A program made the position numbers and the translations under genes. DNA of 64,000 nucleotides, taken from contig JACTVC010000010.1 in the NCBI GenBank assembly GCA_018417955.1, positions 1,190,763-1,254,762 on the forward strand, read 5' to 3'. The notes beneath the pieces are model-generated. The model saw only the letters and a program-made list of their open reading frames with translations. It had not been told where the DNA came from and searched no databases. Source of the stretch: Laccaria trichodermophora. Its lineage: Eukaryota; Basidiomycota; Agaricomycetes; Agaricales; Hydnangiaceae. The stretch's first letter is position 1, and each line of letters opens with the position of its first letter. Shown piece by piece: positions 22,683 to 39,276 of the stretch.

Positions 22683-23277
22683 TCAATAGTGTCCAGCGTT
22701 CGACAGGGCCGCCTCAGCCTGCTCCTTGGCTGCAAAAATCCACATATCAGTATTTGGGCCCTGGAATAAAATGAATCGACCTACCGTGATGCTTGGCCTT
22801 CTGCTTGTCAACGAAGTCAAGCTAACAGAGAGTTATTAACATTTGTTGAAGGCATAAAGCGCAAGAACCTTACTCCTTTCGTCTCAACCAAGCGATCGAC
22901 GAAGGCGCCGGAGAACCCAGCCCTTGACAGAAAATGAGATGGGATTGAGTAAGGGTTAAGGCGAACGACATACAAGAGCTCCTTGGCTTTGGCGTGAGAT
23001 TGAGGCTTGCCATTCTCTTCGCAGTGCTTCGAATAAGCTTTGGCGGCCTGAATCTGCAGTCAGCTTTCTGTTGTTGATTTGAGAACGGATTGAGAGACCT
23101 CGTAGGAAGCGGCGGCAGCGATCAGCTCATGAGAGAGATGGGCTTTGTGCTCTTTAGTGGCGTTGGTAACCTGGATGTGATCGATGGCTGATTAGATCAA
23201 CGCTGCTAAATCGTCGTTTTAAAACACACCGTTTGGTACGCCTTGGCTTCGTCAGATTCGTGGTGGAAGAGACCCAT
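22683..23277 (-). CDS. CipC-like protein, tandem copy 4
   Basis: Starts MGLFHHESDEAKAYQT at 23277, so the usual GWFxDDSD is replaced by GLFHHESD. Then TNATKEHKAHLSHELIAAAA, KAYSKHCEENGKPQSHAKAK, AGFSGAFVDRLVETKG, LDFVDKQKAKHH and AKEQAEAALSNAGHY. Same six-exon structure. The inserted KEH in the first loop and the histidine-rich start make this a divergent paralog; its 3' half is most like copy 3, pointing to stepwise local duplication. Confidence 0.9.
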
Positions 23278-24905
23278 GTTGATATACGAGAGGTGAAATC
23301 AAAGTAGTTTCCAAAGTTGGGGTCGACGACAACCTTATTATACCTTCCCCAGCGCCAAGATTTTTTCCTAGCGATGACAATTCTGGGCAAACAAATCACC
23401 GCTCACATGCCCAGCCTTGGATAAATTCTGGATCTATCGGCGTCGTCGATTACTTCGGGGACGTGTGTTGATCCATGTATGCTTGACTAAATCGCATGAC
23501 GAACGTGTAGGCATTTGTTTTGAGCCGCCCATGACCATGCATAGCCTAGCTAACCGCCACAACCGAATAGAGATAAGAGTAGCAATCAGATAGTGCAGGA
23601 TCGCCAACGTTCAGGACTCAGGAGAATCAAGTCTATCAAGCTTCACGTCCTGATTGAAAGGTGTTGGAAATAGCAAGTGGTGGACGGTTTGTCATGTGTC
23701 CCATCTACATTAGGCCAGCGGTTTTTACCGATATCGATCGTACCTTCCGCAGCCCTCGAAACGGTTACTAGCGTTATTCTAGGTTATTCTACGGGAGAGC
23801 GGATAACCGAATCGCTACGATTGAATATATATATAATTTTGGGGTTCGTTCTGTAACAAAAATATAACAAGACTTGAATTCGAAGAAGTCACGGTGCACT
23901 GGCGAGAATTTCGATTTCTATCGGCTTTGCGATCCTTCGATAAATCAAGAAAGTTCAAAGATAGACCCATGCACAAAACGTCCAGTTAATCTACATACAA
24001 CATCTCTGTACATTACTTGTCATCGGAATTGCGCCGTAGAGTCGCACTGCCATAGGCTATAATCGATGCCTTCACTACTGCCGAAGGATAATTTATAAAC
24101 TCCTGGCTATGATCTATAAACACTGCATTCGTACGGGAAGTCGTTTCCGAGGGGCTGCGTCTGCGATGGTACTCACGGCTGGAACCAAAGGGATCAATAT
24201 TCAATGCCATTTGCTGCAAGTTTGTTGGCTCAGAAGTTCTGTGCCATTTGCTGCAAATTTGTTGGCTCCGAAGTTTTGGGCCCTAAAAAAGCAATGATAA
24301 CCCAGGACTGACGGTATCACGGCTAAACGGAAGATGGATTCGACCGAGGTGTCTTCAGATCTCTACGTGATATCATCAGCGACTTCGTAAGATGTGGTTG
24401 TGAGCAATTGTTCATCAATGTGGCGAACTGCTTGAAAATTAGGGTTGAAGTCTTTCGTCTTTAATAAAAATTATCGACCATGGAGATTTTGAATGATGAA
24501 TAAGCTTGAGTTCTTCGCAGCTCAGACGGGACTATGATCCGAGAGTAAGTTTCTCGCCAAGTAGCCTCTCTTCATATATTTTGAGAAACCGAGTACTCCT
24601 TGATTTTCTTCACGTTTGGGTGAGGCCTGCGTAAATCTCTAAAAACCAGGTATTCGGTGACATGTAACCGTTACGTTGTGTCATATTCAAAGAATCCCAG
24701 AGATTTGTAAAAAGAAAGGAGCAGAGGAAGCCTTGTGTGGTCCTGTTTGGAGAAGCCACGCATAAGATGCAAGTCACGTTTGTATAATTTCTATTGATGA
24801 TCATCAGTGTTTGGTCAATTCAAACTCTGTCCTTCACTCAACTCTGGAGTCTGAACTCTTCTGACCTGGATGCACCTTTGCATAATCTTACCGTTCTCAT
24901 AACTG
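23278..24905. other. Intergenic between the CipC array and MED8
   Basis: 1.6 kb with no gene I can support on either strand. A 15-base direct repeat (CCATTTGCTGCAAGT/AATTTGTTGGCTC region) occurs at about 24208 and 24243. It should hold the promoters of CipC copy 4 (minus) and MED8 (plus). Confidence 0.6.
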
Positions 24906-25910
24906 ATGATGTCGGCTACAGGCACTCACGCGCACGACTTGCCTGCAACTCTCCCAATCCCTGACCTCCCCGTGTCACAACTAGAATCATTAAAATTCAA
25001 GGCCAACCAAATTATCGAATCCATCTATGCCCTCCAACGCACGATTGAAGCTGGAGGCAACCCAGCCGCCATGCCAGCATGGCCAGACATTCTCTCAAAA
25101 TATAACATCCTCCTATCACAAACCCACAATTTTTCAAACGCGCTCGTCAATCCCCTACCCTCTGCTGCGTCGAGAGCCGCTGTAAGCACCGGCTCAGCCC
25201 CCGTGAATATCTACGAGCGAATTTCCCTGCATCCTAGCGTGGGGATGCCGGATGCTCAGCTTGACGCGGACGTGATACCGTTGCTGAGGAATCAGCAGAC
25301 GACAGATGTTCTGCGAGTGGAAAACGAGACGGTTCGTCGTCTGTCTGAGCATATGAAGTCGCGCGGATCTGTTGGAGTTTTGGGGCCCCCGCCTTCGTCG
25401 GCGCAGCCAGCACCATATATGAATGGGCATGGGTTTGGGCTTGCGTATGCGGGCTTTGGGCAAAAGCAGAAGAAGCCAGAGTATGAAGATGTGCTTAGGG
25501 AGTGTGCTGAGATTCGCGGAGATCATGATAGACGCGTTGCGAGAGCCGTGAGGGCTGTGACGATGTTGAGGGAGAAATTTGACTGGAAACAACGGGTTGA
25601 GGTGGAGGTAGAAGAACCTGAGGAACTTGAATGGGACCCGAGATTAGGCATGCGTCCTCATCAGGCTCCTGTCCCGCCCAATGAGGCAGACGATGATATT
25701 GGGATGGAATCTGCAGATGAGGAGGGTGATGGTGACGGTGACGGTGATGACAAGGATGGAAGCAGCGACGAGGACGACGAATTTAACGTGGAGGGAGAAC
25801 TTGTGAATCTTGTTGGCATGGATGGACTTTCACCTGGAGTTTTTCCTACGTCCACTGTGGAGCCGCCTGAGACGAGCAATCCCGATGTTAGGATGGAAGA
25901 AACATCGTGA
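24906..25910 (+). CDS. MED8: Mediator complex subunit 8
   Basis: Head-module subunit of Mediator, linking activators to RNA polymerase II in the nucleus. Uninterrupted 334-codon frame. Seen: the diagnostic N-terminal helical segment LESLKFKANQIIESIYALQR and MPAWPDILSKYNILLSQTH (residues ~25-80), then LHPSVGMPDAQLD, which fits the conserved family block, and a Gly/Pro-rich middle. The last ~80 residues are an acidic Asp/Glu/Gly tail (codon repeats GGTGATGGTGACG) and ordered structure there is unlikely. It is one of the few intronless genes in the window. High confidence. Confidence 0.9.
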   Translation: MMSATGTHAHDLPATLPIPDLPVSQLESLKFKANQIIESIYALQRTIEAGGNPAAMPAWPDILSKYNILLSQTHNFSNALVNPLPSAASRAAVSTGSAPVNIYERISLHPSVGMPDAQLDADVIPLLRNQQTTDVLRVENETVRRLSEHMKSRGSVGVLGPPPSSAQPAPYMNGHGFGLAYAGFGQKQKKPEYEDVLRECAEIRGDHDRRVARAVRAVTMLREKFDWKQRVEVEVEEPEELEWDPRLGMRPHQAPVPPNEADDDIGMESADEEGDGDGDGDDKDGSSDEDDEFNVEGELVNLVGMDGLSPGVFPTSTVEPPETSNPDVRMEETS

Positions 25911-26327
25911 ATATCAAGGTCCGTTCACGCCTATCAGACAGAGGCTATTGTTCTTACAGGCTGTAGTGGCAGAAATTTGACTAAGAATTTATTTCCATGT
26001 CGCTGTCTTGAAGAAATGAACGCGTTTACTCCATGCAGTCGTTTCCGAGGATCAAATTGGCCCAATATGGAAATTGCATTGACATATCCGTCAATGGACG
26101 GCGAAAGAGTTTCGGCGGGAGCGCGTCATGACCTGCTCCACCGTTGAGAAAGGAAAACTCCGCAAAGTCATGCTGAAATTACTTAAATAAGAGACCAACT
26201 CTGCCCCCATCGCCCTCGACCTTTGCTTCTCTTCAACCACCATCGCCCATCGCCCAACACACATCGCCCACCTTCGTTTTATCCGCTACCCTGCAACTGG
26301 CTTCAGTTCGCGCTTCTGACTAGAGCA

Positions 26328-29300
26328 ATGCGTTTAGCCACACTCATTTTTGCGACCATCGCTATTCATCTACTCTCATCTTTCTCCGTCCTAGCGGTCC
26401 AACCTCATCCTCCCTCACGCCGAGAACCGAAGCGCAAATCGCCCTCTCTTGACACTCCCATTACCTTGCGCCAGCATCGCGAGCCCCGCGCGTTGCTTGA
26501 CTTGTGCATCAATGCCGAAGTCGACCTTCTTGCCGACATTGGAGATCTGCTGGGAGATTTGCTAGGCCCACTTGATATCAATACCAACGTTAAATTGTGT
26601 GTTTGTCTGAAAGTGAGCAGGTCGATGATTTTCCACCTCAGGTGCTCACTATCGTTTTGCAGGATCTTGATCTTTATCTTGACACCAATGTCGATATTGC
26701 CGCACTTGTCGACCTTCTTGGTAAAGATCAGGTCGCGGCCATCATCACCGCTCTGGTATGTTCGTATATGCGTTCTTTTTGATGGATTCAACTATATTTT
26801 GGACAGATCAACAGTTCTCCGGAAGCCAGACAATGTAATTTGCCTCCCCACTCACATCGCACATGCAACAGTTATGACCCTTGCGACTTCAAATGCGAAA
26901 AGAACTACGTCCGTCAGGGGAACAAGTGTATTTGCGCTTACCCATATACGACGTGCAATGGTGTCTGTGGCATCTTTTCACGAGTGAGTCTCATTTTTGT
27001 CGCCTTTTACCCGCATATAACCACCTATTTTGACAAATTATATTTTGTAGGGATGCGGCTCCGCTGTCCCTCATCATTTGAAGACTCGGAACACCCCTAT
27101 CGTGACCATTGCGCAGGCTAAAGCACATTGCAAATCTCATGAAACAGTTTGTGGCCTCCCAGGGAGGGAAGGCACCTTGGGTTTTGATTGCATTGATATC
27201 CGCAATGACCCAAACAGTTGTACGCCTTTGAATCTTTGTCCTTTCTTTACCTTATGCCAGTGTAGGCGGCGGCTGCATGGCACCTCACCCCTTCCCGGAA
27301 ACGCATCCTTCTCTTTTGCCGTCGGGGAAGGACTGTTCGCGTATACCCAACGCCAAAGCAGTCGCCTGTGCCAGCGAAGAATGCGTCGTGAAGCGATGCA
27401 AGGATGGATGGGTGACAAGTCCCCGTCAAGACACATGCGTTCGGGATGTCGAGGGTTCTTTCCGCCTGCAAAAGAATAAGAAACGTGTTCTAGAGGCCAG
27501 CGCATCCGCAAAGGCTTCTGTTGACTCTGGCCTTGTGGAGAAGCTTTCTGCGCTCGTTACCGCGGTGGTGGATATCAATGGACATGCTCAACCTACAAAC
27601 CGGCCATCCTTCGAATCTCCCTATGCGCTTCCATCCGATTCGTCTGCTATCCACTTGTCAAACCTCATCAACACTGTTTCTACAAGGACAGTTGACCTAA
27701 TCTCCTCTTCGTCTGTCTCTTCCTTCAACGTCAACTTCAAATCCCTCAGCAATGCAAATACACTTCTCCGTAACACTTTAGCCGAGTGTGGATGTGTCGA
27801 GAGGCTTGCGCTGGAACCTCTTGTGACGGCCGTCGAGACGATGGCTACGGTCACACTTGATACTCAGAATTATCTCACTAGTCACCCTATTGTGTCTGTC
27901 AACAATGGTACCGTAATTGATCTCGACCTATCCGTTGCCATTGGAGCCGCCTCGGATCTCCTCTCTGGTCTCCACCTTGAAGAAACCAGCTCTGCAAGCT
28001 TCAGAGATGTGGTCGGAAACCCTACAAATGCGCTTCTCGATCGTTCGAATCTCAGGCCTCGCCCCCATAAGCGTGATGATCACACCGCCTTAGAAGTGGA
28101 CGCCGATGTTGTTCTTGATTCCGATTTACTTGCCCAACTAAGGGCTCTCGTCGTGGTCGTTGTCGACTTGAGTCATGCTGATGTCCTTCTGCCACATTCT
28201 GGATCTCCCGCTCCTCATGCACAAACGGTCGCCTCTAACGTCGCACAAGCTGTTGTTGAAGCTACAGCCGAACTCTTGGCTTCATCCACCATTCTCTCGT
28301 TCGTTTCAAACGTCGACAACCTCATGAATGTCAACGCCGTCGTATTGAACACGCTTCACGGGTGCGATTGTGTTGAAGATCTCAACCTTCACCAAGTCCT
28401 AGACGGCCTCTTGAAGGTGTCAGATGCGACCATCGGTTTACAAAGTTGGTGTGACCGACATCCAGTCGCGCATCATGTTTCTAAATCAGGATCCCTGTCA
28501 TCAACCATTCCCAACACGTCCAATGCGCCTATTACACTGGACCTCTCACACCTTCTATCTGGCTCAGTTTCGGCGAACGTAAAAGAAAGCATTAGCGTTG
28601 GAGGCGCCCTTCTTCCTGGGGTTATTAACACACTGAAAGATCTTTTGGGAAGTGTAAGCTTCAGACGAGGTGGAGTGGGGCGTCGTGGTTTAGATTCTGC
28701 TACTTACAATGCCAGCGTCACCGCCACAATAAACTCGGACTTCGCGACCAAGCTTTCCATTCTCGTAGATCAGGTGGTGAAGCTCGAGGCAGCTTCAAGC
28801 AGCCTCCAGCCTTCTCTTTCCTCAGATTCCATCGATTTAAAGTCTTCCATTCATACCACTCTCGTCGACGTCATCGTGGACGCCACTGTGAAACTCCTAC
28901 ATGAGCCAGCCTTTCCATCCATCGTATCCAATGTTGATTATCTGGTTGAGATCATATCGCATGTCAGCGTTGCTCTGGACAAATGTCGCTTCACCGACGA
29001 TCTAGGACTCGGATCACTCGCCCCTGATTTGAAGTTGGTATCAAACTCTGTGCTTGACCTTCAACTCTGGTGTCGATCTCACTCTGATGCATCATTGTTA
29101 CCTGAAGTGTCCGATGCTCTTTCTGCTTTCGCTCAGGTCTATCTACCCAAGCTGCCTGATTGGTCTTCTAGTGGGACTCCTGTGACCGTTTTGTGCTCGG
29201 AGAATGGACTGAATAATGCGGTGTGTGATTTACTGGACGACCTTAGAGGCATTTTGGAGCCCGGAGGTGGATCTGCGGACGTCGATTTGGACCTTTCTAC

Positions 29301-29487
29301 AACGCTCGACGCCCTCGCTCACGTTGTTATTGGTTCTGATATCAGTTCACATGTTGGAACCCAGATCGATACCCTGAACTCTGATCCCCCCACTGATTTT
29401 GGTCCTTCTGATTTTCTCGTTGGAGACGACCTTGAAGGAGACGTTTGGTTAGGCGTCGACGAGCATTCAGATGGCTCGGTGGAATGA
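26328..29487 (+). CDS. Large secreted PriA-like cysteine-rich protein with three repeated modules
   Basis: Five exons (26328..26612, 26663..26755, 26807..26983, 27051..27219, 27266..29487) join to 981 residues. Signal peptide: MRLATLIFATIAIHLLSSFSVLA. A cysteine-rich region (residues ~155-310) has the CNSYDPCDFKC, GCGSAVPHH, DIRNDPNSCGGC and DCSRIPNAKAVAC blocks that recall the fruiting-body-associated PriA-like secreted proteins of agarics. The rest is unusual: three modules of ~115-120 residues, each hydrophobic-helical and closing with a short Cys motif and a 'LQ-W/L' segment (CGCVERL, CDCVEDL, CRFTDDL). Ordinary PriA proteins are only ~250-350 residues. No membrane anchor or GPI signal is evident, so it is likely secreted or wall-associated. 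Function unknown. Confidence 0.7.
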
Positions 29488-29863
29488 GCTGAGGAGAAGT
29501 CTTTTCAAATGCTGCGCTTCCACGCCCTGAGGGCGTTGCCTCCTTATTGTGAGTTTACTTTCACTCGCTGACGTACCCATCGCTAACGTTTATTTGAACT
29601 AGAATTCTTGTACCTAGTTTTTCTTTTCGTTATCCTTCAATTCGGACAACTTTTTTTTTGAAGACTTTTTGTTTCTTTCCTCCCTTTACCAACCTATCTA
29701 TCATGTTATTCCATTCGTAGTGTTACTTACTGGAGTTACAGTAATACTTGGTCCATAATTTTTCCGGCCGAAAAGGGCCGAACACCTTAATAAATGACTG
29801 GCAGCGAAGACGGCTCCAGATCAGCTCTCGCAACGACCAACTCCTCCTGACTTTGCTTTATCA
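29488..29863. other. Intergenic, terminator of the PriA-like gene and AROM promoter
   Basis: 376 bases between two genes on the same strand. T-rich stretches (29650-29690) and an inverted-repeat-like TTTCCGGCCGAAAAGGGCCG near 29760-29779. No gene. Confidence 0.6.
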
Positions 29864-34923
<5,060 letters not shown>

Positions 34924-35376
34924 ACAAATTGTATTCGAGGAAAAGTGTGAATCATAAGGCATATATGTATGCATAACATTGTTCTTTCCGAAATCGCCTC
35001 CTCGAAAGGGATACCAAACAGACTACTTTGATTATAAAGTCCGCCGCTAGCATGGCTGGACGTAGATATGGAAGGAACGGCGGGTAAAGGACAAGCAGGA
35101 GGGGCGCTATACCGGAGTATTGAAAGGTGGGTATCCAGGGAGTGTAAAGGCGACAAAACAACAGAATAACTTCAATGGCAGATGAAGGTGGCGGACAATA
35201 ACCAAGGTAATAAGTATTAGGATGGTAACGATAAGGAGGGGGTGATTCGTAAGAGTCGTGAAGGAAGTTGGGTATGATAATATGGATAAGAGCACAAAGG
35301 ATATTCCACGACATACATATACCCGTCCCGGTATCAGTTTGGTATCTATTGTTTTCTTTGGGGAAGAGGGTGAACG
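34924..35376. other. Intergenic between converging AROM and RAX1-like genes
   Basis: 453 bases between two 3' ends. Minus-strand open frames here, some hydrophobic, overlap the 3' UTR of the RAX1-like gene and show no conserved motif. No gene. Confidence 0.6.
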
Positions 35377-36730
35377 TCATAGTCGATGACCAGGAACGGC
35401 CCAGAAAAGCAACGTCAATGCCGTCACGAAGACTGCAATGAGGATCGACACCCAGATCGCACGTCCCAGAAGAAGCTTCTTTACGTAAGGCTCGCGGATG
35501 GTCAGCGTGCGGAAGGGTGTCGTCTCTGATTGGCCGAAGAACACCAGGATGGGGTCTAGTTCGTATTGATGTGAAATGAGGAAGGTGATGGCAAAGGTGA
35601 AAGGAATAAAGAGCTGTAAAACAATTTTAGACCTGGGGTAAAGCGAGCAGAAGGGGAAAACTTACGAAAAAACGCTTCGACTTCGGATGAACGTCCAGAA
35701 AGATTAATGAAAAGGCCACTGCAAGGCCTACCCACAAGATGACAAGGCCCAGGATAAGGCGCACCAAAGCAGATATAGGCGTCAAATTGCCAAAGGCTTT
35801 CGAACGAAGGAATCGAGGAAAGGCATCCTGTTCCATAGCTCGGAAACAATATTCTTTTTGGGCGTGGAAAATATCAGGGATTTGGGCCATCAAGGACAGC
35901 TCTGTCTGCGTCTTGGGTTCTTGCGAACTGCTTAGAGGGAAGCTGTGGATGCGGAGAGCTGGGGGAAGATAAATCTCGTGATTTTCATTGGAGTTTACTG
36001 TGTTGCCAGCGGGTGAGAGATAGCGATAGAAGATGCGTTCTGCGGACGCAATGAGGTCCATGCGGTTGATGGCAGCGGAGCGAGGAATGACGGTGGGAGC
36101 GCGGGAGGCGCGTTTGAGATTAAAGAGTGTAGGCGTGCGGCCAGAAAGCGAAAAGGGCGTTGTTGAGCGAGGGGGATCGTATGCCGCATTAGGGGATGCG
36201 GACGCAACTCGGGTGTGCTCTGACAGACCAGTCTGTGGTCGGGGACTTGTCGATCGTCGGCTCTTCTCCGTGTCACCTACAGCAGCAAGATTATGCTTGT
36301 CCTGCTCTGACAACATTTCCCCTGTGCTCGTTGTGCTCCTTTTCGTTCCTGCGCCCTCAGGATGGAGGCCAACAACAGTGCCGTAGATTGACCCTCTCCG
36401 CCTAGCGTAATCCCAATATTGCGGCCAATCCTCCTTGATGCTACGGCCGGACTTGCGAACGTCCTTGAAATATGCTCGGCATAGATTTTCGTGTTGTTGT
36501 ACGTCTAGCCAGAAGTCAAGGATGTCCTCCGCCCCTTCACGCTGCAAGAAGAGGCTGCAAGGTTAATAGAGTCGTCAGAGCATGGCTCTTGGACGAAAGC
36601 GACCGATGACTCACTAGAACATGAAGAGATCAACGGGGGGTCGTGTCCTTCTCGACAGGACCTCTGTGAATGATGGGAGCCTGTTCTGGCGGCTGTTGGC
36701 CCAGTCATCTTGTCGTTTCTCCTCGTCCAT
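35377..36730 (-). CDS. RGS-domain membrane protein, RAX1-like
   Basis: Three exons (36730..36615, 36554..35666, 35613..35377) join to 413 residues. The first exon is read in the frame giving MDEEKRQDDWANS then LPSFTEVLSRRTRPPVDLFM and FLQREGAEDILDFWLDVQQH, the start of an RGS fold; the other frame with an ATG does not. A ~120-residue Ser/Thr/Pro-rich insert separates this from the second half (LIASAERIFYRYL ... FRAMEQDAFPRFLRSKAF). The C-terminus has four hydrophobic segments (LVRLILGLVILWVGLAVAF, LFIPFTFAITFLI, and a last pair ending FWAVPGHRL). Known: yeast Rax1 has an RGS domain plus membrane segments and marks bud sites. Role here, probably polarity, is inferred. Confidence 0.8.
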
Positions 36731-36918
36731 CGCTTGGTTTTCTGACAACTCGTCGGCGGCGGCGTCGAGGGGAAGACTTTGTTGTCGTCGTTGTTGGCGT
36801 CAAGGGAAACGCGATCAACAAGGTTCACACTCTACTCGAGTAAGAACATGTGGTAACCGCTTATGTAATATTTCTGCGTTCCTCGCCGACATTACAGCCA
36901 TCGCCCTCGTCCTCCAGT
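36731..36918. promoter_or_regulatory. Short bidirectional promoter, RAX1-like and NDUFA2
   Basis: Only 188 bases lie between two divergent start codons. It contains a GTCGTCGTTGTTGGCG-like repeat block next to the RAX1-like start and a GC-rich part near 36750-36770. No TATA-like box is obvious. Confidence 0.6.
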
Positions 36919-37308
36919 ATGTCCTTCGCAAAGGCCTTCTCACCTGCTCTTCGTGAAATACGAATTTTGTGCTCGCAGTCAGGCCCAGCCTCTGCGGGAA
37001 CACGGTAAGTTTACGTCAGGCTCACCATACACTTGACATTTCTCATTCTTTTTTTGGTAGCCAATTCATCGTTTCGAAATACCCAACTATCAAACAGCAC
37101 AACCCCGACCTACCTGTGCTTATTAGAGAGGCAACTGGAACACCCGCACGAGTGTTTGCGAGGTTTGGTGCGCCGTAACACGTGTGCTGTATCGAGTCTG
37201 CTGGCTGACGAACTGCTTGCAGAACGCGGGGTGGAGAAACACGTTGAACTTGACAATCTCTCGGCTACGGATGTGGAGACGAAAGTAGCGCAGCTGCTCA
37301 GCTCATGA
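36919..37308 (+). CDS. Complex I accessory subunit NDUFA2 (B8/NI8M)
   Basis: Thioredoxin-fold accessory subunit of mitochondrial NADH:ubiquinone oxidoreductase. Three exons (36919..37004, 37061..37167, 37223..37308) join to 92 residues. Seen: MSFAKAFSPALREIRILCSQ at the start, the conserved SGPASAGTR, then FIVSKYPTIKQHNPDLPVLI and REATGTPARVFARF, and a C-terminal GVEKHVELDNLS helix. These are the landmarks of the L51/S25/CI-B8 family. Length is normal. High confidence. Confidence 0.9.
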
Positions 37309-37767
37309 CCCCTTTATAATCAACGGACGCATGCTCTGTATAACACCAGCTTTCGATTAGACAGATTTCTCCCATCAGGTCACTTCGCTCATCCCGTGAA
37401 TTCGCCGAGATGAGACGCCATTACTGTTGCTTTGTTCGCTGACAATTTATCTTCATTATATGGTACATGCTGGAACGTTGACTTTATCTCTAGACTCCTC
37501 GCACGGACAGGTGGAACGCGTTATTTTTCTCTTTTCGGATTGAGTTATCTCGTCATTCCAACCTGCGTTCCGGTGAATGACGTGGCTGACCGCAAGAAGC
37601 TTTTCACACCATCAAATTGAAGCACGAAGTCAGCTGGCCAAGGCCACCACCTCTCCGAATATCGTTTGCTTGGAGCTAAGCAAGCTTGATATCGCGATCC
37701 CTTTGCTAATGCAGGGGTCGCTCACTAGACATTTCATCCTCGCATGATTGCAGCTTTTCCATGTTGC
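37309..37767. other. Intergenic between converging genes
   Basis: 459 bases between the 3' end of NDUFA2 and the 3' end of the first 7TM-like gene. No feature seen beyond a plus-strand open frame (37432..37620) without known motifs. Confidence 0.6.
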
Positions 37768-39276
37768 TTATTTCACGGGTGGAACACGCTCTGCCGCTCT
37801 TCTTGGATCAGAAAGCACCTCTGAGCTCTTATCCTCTCCTCGCTCTGCGTCTATGGAGCAACGAACCACTGGCCCGTCGGTCTGTAAGCCAATAGTGCCG
37901 ATCACCGTGTCAAGAATGTCTGTCTGTTCGGAATGTTGAACCTCTACGTCGGTGAGTATTGTTTCCAATTCTTTTGCAGAGCGCCCAACCCCCACTTGGA
38001 CCGTGATGAGGATGGGCATGATACACTCGAATCGCAATCGTTATAATCATTTATTACAACAGGAGGGAAAATACCAACGACGGTTCGGATGGCAATGCAC
38101 GCTGCAATTACCTTGACAGGCAAAGTCAGCAAGCTGCCATACGAATGGACATCCACGGCTTACAAGTACTCTCGGATTCTTGCATACGGCGAAAATTAAG
38201 ATCGTGGACGCGCTGTATATGGCCCCGGATTCTATACTTCGAATTCTCAATGTGAGTCTAACCACATGTTACGAGGGGCTGGTACAGTTGCTCACATAAT
38301 AGCTGCAGCAACGTTATAATCCCTTTGCCTCTCTTTCTCCAACGAGCTCCGCACTTGTCTTGAAATCCACCATATGCGACCCGCTACTCAGTCAACATCG
38401 TGACTGGTCACTTTATGAAGAGGAATATCTCACCCGTCAACAGGGTTAGTGCGTTGTTCAAGACAAGGACGATGAGTATGTAAACCGGGATGTACATCTT
38501 CAGCCCAGTAGACTTCGTCCCCATGCTGATGTATCCAAAGGCTGGAATGACCTTCTCAGTAAGAAAGATCCGTTTTTTTTGGTGCAACTCACCCGTCCCT
38601 ATTACCAGCGGTATCCCCGTGATCCAGAGAACGCATCTTCGCCTTCCCCAGACAACATAACATCGTGTTATCTGATTGTTTATATGTCAACCAGGATTTC
38701 GCCCATCTCCCAATAAAACACCACCCACGAGGAGAGTATCGGCGATCAAGCTGTGTCAACAATATGAAAGTGAGCAACATATTCGAGCAAGTCGAAGAGA
38801 ATTGCACGACTCACTTGTTCGTCACATGTAGCAAGAACTTTGGGTACGCATTCGTCAAGAGCGTCTTGCTGTTGCCCTGGACGAAAATGTTCGTTTCCCG
38901 GAGCATGAGGTGGAAGGATACACCGACGTCCGCCGTTGCTAGTATGAACATGACCACCGCCCCTGCGAGCATCACAAACGCCATCCGTGTTTGTCGTTTG
39001 AGGAGGATGAAGTAGCAGATGAAGAACAGAACCAGATGGACACCTGGTCGATTCAACCGTTGTTGGCAATCATGCTGGCGGGGATGACAGGGGGAACTCT
39101 GGGTAGGCGTACCATAGAGGAGAGTCTCAGCCTGCGTATGCCGTGCATTGTAGGGAACAAAGTGGAATCTGGGGTAAGGCTTTGCACTGCGATGGGCGGT
39201 GACGAAGTTCTCTTACCAAGATGGCGGCTATAAAGGGCGGCAACGTGGACTCGGAGAGCGGATTGGGTACGCCCAT
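37768..39276 (-). CDS. Agaricomycete 7TM-like membrane protein, copy 1
   Basis: Readable exons include 39276..39217, 39074..38815, 38750..38729, 38671..38593, 38541..38434, 38383..38296 and 38245..38164, then two more to the TAA at 37768. Seen: MGVPNPLSESTLPPFIAAIL, GVHLVLFFICYFILL, VMFILATADVGVS, YPKFLLHVTN, IADTLLITRCYVVWG, YIPVYILIVLVLNNALTLLT, AGRIWWISR, IESGAIYSASTILIF and MPILITVQVGVGRS. This is the order of segments of an abundant agaric family with about seven membrane helices and unknown ligand. The join of exon 1 to exon 2 reads through a polar stretch (HDCQQRLNRP) unlike relatives, so that junction may be wrong or damaged. Unknown function. Confidence 0.7.

Noticed and set aside
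10129..23277. Secondary-metabolite gene cluster
   Set aside because: P450 and CipC genes are adjacent, but no synthase, terpene cyclase, methyltransferase or transporter accompanies them, and both P450s are broken.
27137..27511. Minus-strand gene over the PriA-like cysteine region
   Set aside because: Antisense shadow of an exon whose cysteine pattern, introns and signal peptide support the plus strand.
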